NCBI GenBank assembly: GCA_031278665.1
Contig: JAITKC010000079.1
Span: forward strand, 1 to 7,873
Source: Bifidobacteriaceae bacterium
GTDB taxonomy: Bacteria; Actinomycetota; Actinomycetes; Actinomycetales; WQXJ01
Direction of reading: 5' to 3'
DNA length: 7,873 nt
Shown here: piece by piece, positions 1 through 5,800 of the stretch
Position numbering within the stretch: the stretch's first letter is position 1
Layout of the letters: every line of letters begins with the position of its first letter
The notes under the pieces: model-generated
The model's input: the letters and a program-made list of their open reading frames with translations, nothing else
Database searches by the model: none
Told to the model about the DNA's origin: nothing
Translations under genes and position numbers: made by a program

Positions 1-20
1 GCGACGGTTGGGGACGCCTC

Positions 21-2912
21 GTGAACCCCAAGACCGGCAGCGCCGCGCGGCCGGCCCCGGGCGGCGGGCGGCCAGCCGACGATGCCGCGCGACCGGCCCC
101 GGGCGGCGGGCAGCCGGCCGACGATGCCGCGTCATCGGCCGACGATGCAGCGCCGCCGGCCGACAGCGCCGGGCCATCGGCCGACGATGCCGCGCGGCCG
201 GCCGACAGCGCCGGACCGCCAGCCGAAGATGCCGGGCGCCGGGCCGACGATGCGGCATCGCCGGTTGAAGGCGCCGGGCCGCCGATTGAAGGCCCGGTTG
301 GGCCAGACGCCGCCGAAGAATCGGTGGCGGCGGCGACGGCGGCGCTGACGGCGTTCGAGAAGGCGGCGCTGCTGTCCGGCCAGGACACCTGGCGCTCGCG
401 CGCCATCGCGCGGATCGGGCTGCGCTCGCTGTGGATGTCGGACGGCCCGCATGGGCTGCGCAAACAGGCCGGCGCCGGCGACCACCTGGGCCTGAACGCC
501 TCGCTGCCGGCGACCTGCTTCCCGACCGCCTCGACTGTCGCCAATAGCTGGGACCCCGAATTATGCGAAAGGATCGGGCTGGCACTCGGCCGCGAGGCCA
601 GTCTGCTGGGCGTCGATGTTGTGCTCGGCCCCGGTCTGAATATCAAGCGCAGCCCGCTTGGCGGACGCAACTTCGAGTACTTCAGCGAGGACCCCTACCT
701 GTCCGGCAAACTGGCGGCCGGCTACGTCCGCGGCATCCAGTTGGCGGGCGTCGCCGCCTGCCCCAAGCACTTCGCGGTCAACAGCCAGGAGACGCGCCGG
801 ATGGCGTCCGATTCGGTGGTCGACGCCAAGACTCTGCGCGAGATCTACCTGACCGCCTTCGAGATCGTGGTCCGCGAAGCCCACCCGTGGGCGCTGATGA
901 GCAGCTATAACTTAGTCGGCGGCGTCTACGCCCACGAGCACCGCCAACTGCTCCAGGAAATCCTGCGGGACGAGTGGGGTTTCGACGGCGCCGTCATCTC
1001 CGACTGGGGCGGCTGCAACGATCCGGTGGCGGCGGTCGCCGCCGGCGGCACGCTGCAAATGCCTTCGCCCGGATTCGACTCGGCGAGCCAGATAATGCGG
1101 GCCAAGGACCTCGACCCGGCGCTGATCGACCGACGGGTGGCGGAGGTTCTAACACTCGCCCGGCGCGTCAAACCGGCCGGCGTCACCGACGCCATCCACG
1201 CCGACCACCAGGAGTTGGCCCGACAGGCGGCGGAGCAGAGTCTGGTGCTGCTGAAAAACGACGGCGGGCTGTTGCCGCTGAAACCCGGCACGCGCGTGAG
1301 CGTCATCGGAGACTTCGCGTTCACCCCGCGCTACCAGGGCGCCGGCTCGTCGCTGGTCAATCCGACCGCCCTGGTCAGCCCGATCGAGGCGCTGCGCGAA
1401 AGCTCCCTGGAAGTAGTCGGCGCGGCGCGCGGCTTTGATCGCGGCAAACCGGCCGACCCCGCCCTTGTGGCCGAGGCGGTCGCCACCGCCGGACAGGCCG
1501 ACGTGGCGCTGGTCTATCTGGGTCTCGAGGAGGTCGCCGAATCGGAGGGCCAGGACCGCGAACACCTGCGGCTCGCGCCCGCCCAGGTGTCTTTGCTCGA
1601 TGCCGTCGCCAACGCGGTCCCGAACACCGTGGTCGTCTTGTCGGCCGGCGCGCCGGTCGAAATGCCCTGGCTGGCCAACGCCAAGGCGCTGGTGCACAGT
1701 TGTCTGGCCGGCCAGGCCGGGGCGGCGGCCGCCGTCCGCCTGCTCTTGGGCGAGGTCAACCCTTCCGGCCGCCTGGCCGAGACTTATCCGCTGACACTGG
1801 CCTCGACGCCGACGGCGGGCAATTTCCCGGCCGCCGGGCCGCACGCCTTCTACCGCGAGGGCCCGTTTGTCGGCTATCGCCACTATGAGACGGCCGGCGT
1901 GCCGGTCCAGTTCCCCTTCGGCTTCGGGCTGTCTTACACGCGCTTCGAATACAGCGACCTGACGGCCAGCGCCGAGGGGGCGGCGCTGACCGTCCGCAAC
2001 GTCGGTCGATTGGCGGGCGCGGACGTGCCGCAGGTCTACGTGGCGGCGCCGCGCGCCGCCGGCGCGCTCGGCCCGCTTGCGGCTTTCGAGCTGAAGGGCT
2101 TCCAAAAGGTCCAGTTGGAGCCCGGCGAATCGCGGACGGTCGCCATCGCCGTTGATCGCTACGCCTTCCGCGCCTTCGACGCCGATGCCGGCCGCTGGGT
2201 CGCCGTCGGCGGCGAATACGAGATCTCGGTCGGCCGGAACGCCCACGACCGGCCCCTGCGGACCGTGATCACAGTTCCCGCCGACTCCGGCGACACTGCC
2301 GGCTCTTGCGGCATCGGCGGCGCTGAGGGCTCCGGCGGCGCTGCGGGCTCCGGCGGCACCGCGGGCATCGGCGGCACCGCGGGCATCGGCGGGTCTGGCG
2401 GCACTGCCGGGTCCGGCGGCATCGGCGGGGCCGATAACGTCCGGCGACGGGCGGCCGGGGGCGCGTCGGCGGGCTTGCGGGCCGACGCCGACTTCGAGGC
2501 GTTGCTTGGCCGCCCGCTGCCGGCAGCGCCCGAGCCGGGCGCGCCGCTGCGCCGCGACTCGCCGCTTTGCGACCTCGAACAGGCGCGAAGCTGGATCGGG
2601 CGGGCCATCCACCGCCACTACTTCGAGGCCAAACTGCGGCGCGCCGCCGCCAACAACCAGCCCGACTTGGACCTGTTATTCCAGTACGGGATGCCGTTCC
2701 GGTGTATCGCCTCGATGAGCGGCGGCCTGGCCGACATGGCGATGGTGGACGGCATAGTCGCCCTGTTCAACGGACGGTTCTGGGCGGGCGCCTGGGGCGC
2801 CGGGCGCGGCTTCTTCGCCAACCGGCGGCGCCACAAGTCCCTGCTCGCGCGATTCGAGCGAGTCGCGGCCGCCGGGCCGCGCCCGGGCGGCGACTGCCAG
2901 GAGGAAAAATGA
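21..2912 (+). CDS. GH3 beta-glucosidase-like enzyme with N-terminal repeats, Gly-rich linker and C-terminal extension
   Basis: Predicted retaining glycoside hydrolase of family 3, removing terminal glucose (or a similar sugar) from beta-glucosides. Core motifs in order: SDGPHGLRKQ (residues 140-149), RSPLGGRNFEYFSEDP (210-225), KHFAVN (249-254), VISDWGG with the predicted nucleophile D328, and SEGQDR (508-513) with E509 as probable acid/base. FPFGFGLSYT (from 631) leads into a fibronectin-III-like domain (about 647-753). A Gly-rich repeat linker (757-804) then joins a C-terminal extension (about 820-963) containing MPFRCIASMSGG and MVDGIVALFNGRFW. No signal peptide or clear membrane helix is seen, so it is probably cytoplasmic. 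At 963 residues it is long for the family, from the N-terminal repeats, linker and tail. The start is uncertain: GTG 21 has a GGGGA seven bases upstream, but the frame is open to the window edge. GTG 324 would give an 862-residue protein without the N-terminal repeats. The gene overlaps GtrA by 4 bp. Family is secure; substrate is not shown. Confidence 0.93.
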   Translation: MNPKTGSAARPAPGGGRPADDAARPAPGGGQPADDAASSADDAAPPADSAGPSADDAARPADSAGPPAEDAGRRADDAASPVEGAGPPIEGPVGPDAAEESVAAATAALTAFEKAALLSGQDTWRSRAIARIGLRSLWMSDGPHGLRKQAGAGDHLGLNASLPATCFPTASTVANSWDPELCERIGLALGREASLLGVDVVLGPGLNIKRSPLGGRNFEYFSEDPYLSGKLAAGYVRGIQLAGVAACPKHFAVNSQETRRMASDSVVDAKTLREIYLTAFEIVVREAHPWALMSSYNLVGGVYAHEHRQLLQEILRDEWGFDGAVISDWGGCNDPVAAVAAGGTLQMPSPGFDSASQIMRAKDLDPALIDRRVAEVLTLARRVKPAGVTDAIHADHQELARQAAEQSLVLLKNDGGLLPLKPGTRVSVIGDFAFTPRYQGAGSSLVNPTALVSPIEALRESSLEVVGAARGFDRGKPADPALVAEAVATAGQADVALVYLGLEEVAESEGQDREHLRLAPAQVSLLDAVANAVPNTVVVLSAGAPVEMPWLANAKALVHSCLAGQAGAAAAVRLLLGEVNPSGRLAETYPLTLASTPTAGNFPAAGPHAFYREGPFVGYRHYETAGVPVQFPFGFGLSYTRFEYSDLTASAEGAALTVRNVGRLAGADVPQVYVAAPRAAGALGPLAAFELKGFQKVQLEPGESRTVAIAVDRYAFRAFDADAGRWVAVGGEYEISVGRNAHDRPLRTVITVPADSGDTAGSCGIGGAEGSGGAAGSGGTAGIGGTAGIGGSGGTAGSGGIGGADNVRRRAAGGASAGLRADADFEALLGRPLPAAPEPGAPLRRDSPLCDLEQARSWIGRAIHRHYFEAKLRRAAANNQPDLDLLFQYGMPFRCIASMSGGLADMAMVDGIVALFNGRFWAGAWGAGRGFFANRRRHKSLLARFERVAAAGPRPGGDCQEEK
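45..302 (+). repeat. 21-bp-period tandem repeat encoding Ala/Pro/Asp heptads
   Basis: The word GCCGACGATGC begins at 75, 117, 138, 180 and 243, so the spacings are 42, 21, 42 and 63, all multiples of 21. The first part is two near-identical 42-bp units (45-86 and 87-128) encoding ARPAPGGGRPADDA and ARPAPGGGQPADDA. From 135 the frame reads degenerate heptads such as SADDAAP, PADSAGP, SADDAAR and PADSAGP. Because 21 is divisible by three, all frames tend to stay open, so open frames alone do not prove translation. If translated, this is an acidic, disordered, Ala/Pro-rich leader ahead of the GH3 catalytic core. Confidence 0.9.
2289..2432 (+). repeat. 18-bp tandem repeat encoding a Gly-rich hexad linker
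   Basis: In the GH3 frame, 18-bp units begin at 2316, 2334, 2352 and 2370 and encode GGAEGS, GGAAGS, GGTAGI and GGTAGI. A 9-bp half unit (GGS) follows, then GGTAGS from 2397 and GGIGGA from 2415. An earlier degenerate unit, GDTAGS-CGI, starts at 2289. The array sits exactly between the end of the fibronectin-III-like domain and the C-terminal extension, so it reads as a flexible linker. Near-identical units next to half units suggest recent slippage. Confidence 0.9.
2899..2912 (+). promoter_or_regulatory. Shine-Dalgarno and ATGA stop-start overlap between GH3 and GtrA genes
   Basis: A perfect AGGAGG (2899-2904) lies inside the last GH3 codons. Four A residues follow, then ATG 2909-2911, which overlaps the GH3 stop TGA 2910-2912. 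This fixes the GtrA start and indicates translational coupling of the two genes. Confidence 0.85.
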
Positions 2913-3562
2913 TCAAAGCCATAACCGGCTGGTGGCGGCGGTTCGAGGCGAAGCGCCCGACGCTGGCCCAGTTCGTCATGTTCTTCATCTTGTCGAACGG
3001 GGTGACCGTCCTGCAGTTGGCGTTGATGCCGATCTTCCGGGCGCTGTTCGCCTCCACCGCCTTGGTCGACACCGCCTTCCAGGTCTTCCCGGTGGGCACC
3101 GCCGCCGATGGCGTCTCGCGCTATTACATCTTCAATTACGCCGCCGGCCCGATCTCCGAAGACGGCACCGGCGGCGGCCTGGCCTATTTCCTGGCGGTCG
3201 AGATCACACTGCTGATCGCGCAGGTCATCAACTTCTTCGCGCAGCGCAACATCACTTTCAGATCTAACTCGTCGCCCTGGTGGGCGGCCATGTGGTACGC
3301 CATCGCCTATGTCGTCATCACCTTCGCGGCCGGCGCCCTGCAGGGCTTCTACAAAGCCCCCATCTACCACCAGTTCATCGACGTCTGGGGGATGGGGCAG
3401 ACCGGCGAGACGATCGCCGACGTGATCACCATGATCATCAACGCCGCGCTGTCGTTCTGGGTGTTCTTCCCGATCTTTAAGGTGATCTTCAAACGGGTGC
3501 CTGAGGACGATGCCGCCGAGGCGCCCGTGACGCCGGGCCTCGGCGGTCAGACCGCGTCGTAA
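2909..3562 (+). CDS. GtrA-like polytopic membrane protein, 217 aa
   Basis: Predicted inner-membrane protein of the GtrA/DPMS group. These usually have four helices and are thought to help move polyprenyl-phosphate-linked sugars across the membrane or to partner a GT2 enzyme. Hydrophobic segments lie at about 19-44, 88-111, 125-146 and 168-195. The start of the first helix (QFVMFFILSNGVTVLQ) and INFFAQRNITFRSN after the second match the family pattern. At 217 residues it is longer than the usual 130-150: about 45 residues lie between helices 1 and 2, and there is an Ala/Pro-rich tail. The frame is also open upstream to 2567, but that stretch is a shadow of GH3. ATG 2909 has an ideal ribosome site and directly precedes the amphipathic start MIKAITGWWRRFE. 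The GT2 gene 43 bp downstream is the natural functional partner. The transported lipid is unknown. Confidence 0.85.
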   Translation: MIKAITGWWRRFEAKRPTLAQFVMFFILSNGVTVLQLALMPIFRALFASTALVDTAFQVFPVGTAADGVSRYYIFNYAAGPISEDGTGGGLAYFLAVEITLLIAQVINFFAQRNITFRSNSSPWWAAMWYAIAYVVITFAAGALQGFYKAPIYHQFIDVWGMGQTGETIADVITMIINAALSFWVFFPIFKVIFKRVPEDDAAEAPVTPGLGGQTAS

Positions 3563-3605
3563 TCCCGCCCGCCGCCGTCTCGTCCGCGCCGACAAGGACC
3601 GCCAG

Positions 3606-4637
3606 ATGACTCCCGTGCTGACAATCGCGGTGCCCGCCTACAACGCGGCGGCCTACCTGGAGCGCTGCGTCGACTCCCTGCTCGCGGCCGACGCGCCCGA
3701 CGTCGAGGTCGTCATCGTCGACGACGGCTCGACCGACGCGACCGGCCAAATCGCCGACCGCTACCAACGTTCCCGGCTCGGCCGGGTGCGAGCCGTCCAC
3801 CAGGCGAACGGCGGCCACGGGGCCGCCATCAACACCGGCCTCGCCCTGGCCCGCGGCGCTTTCTTCAAAGTGGTCGACGCCGACGACTGGCTGGACGCCG
3901 ACGCGCTGGCCGGCGCGCTCGCGGCGCTGCGCGGCTGGGCCCGCGACCGGGGCGCCCCGGACCTGGTGATAACCAATTTCGTCTACGAGAAACAGGGCAA
4001 ACGGGTCAAGCGGGTGGTCGATTACACCGGCGCTTTGCCGCGCGGCCGGTTATTCGGCTGGGATGACGTCGGCCGGTTCCGGACTTGGCAATACCTGCTG
4101 ATGCACTCGCTGATCTACCGCGCCAAGCTATTGCGCGACAGCGGGCTGCGGGTGCCCGAACGGTCCTTCTACGTCGACAACTACTTCGCCTTCGTGCCGC
4201 TGCCGGCCGTCCGCCGCTTGGCCTACCTCGACCTCGATTTGTACCGCTACTTCATCGGCCGGCCCGACCAATCGGTCAACGAGAAAGTCATGATCAGCCG
4301 GATCGACCAGCAATTGAACGTCAACCGCCTGATGGTGGCCGCCGTCGGCGCCGCCCGCGCCCGAACGGACCTGCCCGGCGGATTGCTTCGCTATATGACC
4401 CGCTACGCCGCCCTGGTCACTTCTGTGAGCTCGACGCTGCTGGCCCGCGACGGCTCGCCGGCGGCGCTGGCCAAGAGCCGCGACCTGTGGGCCTGGATCG
4501 CGGATTCGAACCCGGCCGTGTACGCGGACATGCTGCGAATGCCGGTCGCCCGCATCGCCGCCAACGGATCGCCGCGGGCCCGTTGGGCGATGCGCGCCGG
4601 CTACGATTTGGCGCGCCGGCTGGTGGGCTTCAACTAG
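3606..4637 (+). CDS. GT2-family glycosyltransferase (GT-A fold), 343 aa
   Basis: Predicted to transfer a sugar from a nucleotide donor, at the cytoplasmic face of the membrane, to an envelope glycan or lipid carrier. Visible motifs: TIAVPAYNAAAYLERCVDSLL at the N-terminus, VDDGSTD (38-44) for nucleotide binding, NGGHGAAINTGLALARG (68-84), and DADDWL (91-96) holding the metal-binding DxD. FYVDNYF (188-194) may carry the catalytic acidic residue D191, and YRYFIGRPDQSV (213-224) is typical of this subgroup. No membrane helix is apparent, so attachment to the membrane would depend on a partner such as the upstream GtrA protein. ATG 3606 is preceded by AAGGA (3594-3598) at seven bases. The 43-bp gap to GtrA shows no terminator, so it is probably co-transcribed with the two upstream genes. 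Donor and acceptor cannot be read from the sequence. Confidence 0.93.
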   Translation: MTPVLTIAVPAYNAAAYLERCVDSLLAADAPDVEVVIVDDGSTDATGQIADRYQRSRLGRVRAVHQANGGHGAAINTGLALARGAFFKVVDADDWLDADALAGALAALRGWARDRGAPDLVITNFVYEKQGKRVKRVVDYTGALPRGRLFGWDDVGRFRTWQYLLMHSLIYRAKLLRDSGLRVPERSFYVDNYFAFVPLPAVRRLAYLDLDLYRYFIGRPDQSVNEKVMISRIDQQLNVNRLMVAAVGAARARTDLPGGLLRYMTRYAALVTSVSSTLLARDGSPAALAKSRDLWAWIADSNPAVYADMLRMPVARIAANGSPRARWAMRAGYDLARRLVGFN

Positions 4638-4693
4638 GGCGCCCGCGCCGGGAAACTCGGCTCAGGGCACGCGGTTCGCGTCCCGCCTCCGCG

Positions 4694-4725
4694 GCCGCCG
4701 CCGCGGCCAACTCCACGGCGGCGGC
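4694..4725 (+). terminator. GC-only hairpin after the GT2 gene, possible terminator
   Basis: A 10-bp perfect stem (GCCGCCGCCG at 4694-4703 with its complement at 4716-4725) encloses a 12-base loop. It begins 56 bases after the GT2 stop, in the 218-bp gap (4638-4855) between the two transcription units. No T-tract follows, so it would be a U-less terminator of the kind proposed in high-GC actinobacteria, or simply GC-rich spacer. No convincing small gene is seen in the gap. Confidence 0.45.
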
Positions 4726-4810
4726 GGACCGGGCTGGCGTGTGTCTGATCGGTCGACCCGTCTTGGGGGCGCCAGGGGCTCGCGCCCGCGGCGTGCTAGG
4801 GTCAAAGTTG

Positions 4811-4826
4811 CCTTGGTGTCCCAAGG
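4811..4826. promoter_or_regulatory. CCTTGG-tgtc-CCAAGG inverted repeat in the DMT leader
   Basis: A perfect 6-bp inverted repeat with a 4-base spacer ends 14 bases before the AGGAGG of the transporter gene. TAGGGT at 4797-4802 fits a weak TANNNT -10 element just upstream, but no -35 sits at a proper distance. It could be an operator or a small leader hairpin; the function is a guess. Confidence 0.3.
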
Positions 4827-4839
4827 GGGCGATCGCGTC

Positions 4840-4845
4840 AGGAGG
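4840..4845 (+). promoter_or_regulatory. Ribosome binding site deciding the DMT start
   Basis: AGGAGG lies ten bases before ATG 4856. The reading frame stays open upstream as far as 4085, across the GT2 gene and the intergenic gap. This site, together with the hydrophobic MAGLLLGLAVAF start, selects 4856. Confidence 0.8.
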
Positions 4846-4855
4846 GGAGCTCAGC

Positions 4856-5800
4856 ATGGCGGGTTTGCTGCTGGGGCTGGCAGTCGCCTTCGGCGGGGCC
4901 CTGCTCCTGGCCGGCGGCTCCGAACTTCAGTCGCAGGCGGTCTACACAACTCCCGGTGGCTGGCGGGCCTTCGTCGCCAGCCCCCGGTGGCTGGCGGGGG
5001 CCGGCCTGCTGGGAACCGCGGTGTGCACCAATTTCATCGCCTTGGCGCTGGCGCCGATCGGCGCGGTCCAGTCGATGAGCGTGGTCGGCTTGGCGGCCTC
5101 GGCCGCCTTCGGCGCCGTGACCAGGCGAGTCGAGGCGACCAGGCAGGCCATTGCGTCTATCCTCGCTTGCGTCGTCGGGATCACGGTGTTCATCGCGATG
5201 ATCACCACCCATCCCGGCCAAGACCCTCGGTTGGAACTCGACCGACAGCTTCGCGCCGTGTTCCTGATTCAGGCGGTCGTTGCCATGATCGGCCTGGTCA
5301 TGGCGTGGTTCGTGAGAAAGAGCAGAAGCCGCGCGCTGCGCCTGGCCGGTCTGATCACCGGCGCCGTCGGGTTTGGCGCCACAACTGGGGTGCTCAAGGT
5401 CGTGGTTGGCCTGGTGCTGCGCGATGGCCTGGCGGCGGTGCTCGCCCGGCCCGTCAGCTTGGCGGCGTTATTGTCCACCGCCGCCGGCGCGGTGATCGCG
5501 GGCGCCCATGTCCAAATGGCGCACCGGGTCCTGCCCGCGCCCAGCGTTGTCGCCGGGCTGACCATCACCGACACGATCACGGCCGCGACAATCGGAACCC
5601 TGGTCCTCAAGGAATCCGCCTTCACGCCCACGTCGGCGCTGTTCCTTGTGCTCTCCGGTTTGGTCGCATTCGCCGGCGTGATCGGACTGCGGAAGCTGAG
5701 GCGAAGACTGGACCCAATTGACCGGCCGGCCGGGCAGCCGGTCGACACTAGAACTCTCGGGCGGGAATCGACAGACCATGCATGTGGCGTTTTTCAGTGA
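4856..5800 (+). CDS. DMT-superfamily (EamA/NIPA-like) membrane transporter, 314 aa
   Basis: Predicted polytopic inner-membrane transporter of the drug/metabolite transporter superfamily. About nine hydrophobic segments are visible, near residues 2-20, 46-64, 68-88, 98-116, 134-153, 162-186, 198-220, 229-251 and 258-278. The segment NFIALALAPIGAVQSMSVVG (59-78) resembles the conserved half-repeat of this superfamily, where a helix is followed by an APIG-type turn. The C-terminus is a basic stretch (RKLRRRLDPIDR) and a short hydrophilic tail. The last 23 bp overlap the start of the GT4 gene, so the two are probably co-transcribed. Substrate is unknown; members export small metabolites or, in the NIPA branch, carry Mg2+. 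A lipid-linked sugar is conceivable given the neighbour, but nothing in the sequence shows it. Confidence 0.8.
   Translation: MAGLLLGLAVAFGGALLLAGGSELQSQAVYTTPGGWRAFVASPRWLAGAGLLGTAVCTNFIALALAPIGAVQSMSVVGLAASAAFGAVTRRVEATRQAIASILACVVGITVFIAMITTHPGQDPRLELDRQLRAVFLIQAVVAMIGLVMAWFVRKSRSRALRLAGLITGAVGFGATTGVLKVVVGLVLRDGLAAVLARPVSLAALLSTAAGAVIAGAHVQMAHRVLPAPSVVAGLTITDTITAATIGTLVLKESAFTPTSALFLVLSGLVAFAGVIGLRKLRRRLDPIDRPAGQPVDTRTLGRESTDHACGVFQ

Noticed and set aside
45..302. CRISPR-like array at the left end
   Set aside because: The repeats are short, degenerate and contiguous, with no unique spacers of constant length, and they keep a 21-bp coding period.
1149..2618. Minus-strand open frame of 489 codons opposite GH3
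   Set aside because: It lies wholly within the well-supported GH3 gene. Long antisense frames are expected at this GC content, and the translation shows no recognisable domain.
2618..3595. Minus-strand open frame of 325 codons opposite the GH3 end and GtrA
   Set aside because: Shadow frame, rich in Arg, Asp and Gly, with no motif or convincing ribosome site, opposite genes with clear family motifs.
4085..4855. Upstream extension of the transporter frame as a fused N-terminal domain
   Set aside because: It runs through the GT2 gene in another frame, is rich in Arg, Pro and Ala with no domain, and the strong ribosome site marks ATG 4856 as the start.
4630..4857. Minus-strand 75-codon frame filling the gap before the transporter
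   Set aside because: Its start is the complement of the transporter ATG, it is low-complexity Ala/Arg/Pro, and it overlaps both neighbours.
561..5470. Five TTA leucine codons (561, 912, 2676, 4050, 5468) as a sign of bldA-type control
   Set aside because: They are in frame in GH3, GT2 and the transporter. TTA control is established only for Streptomyces and relatives, and nothing places this window there.
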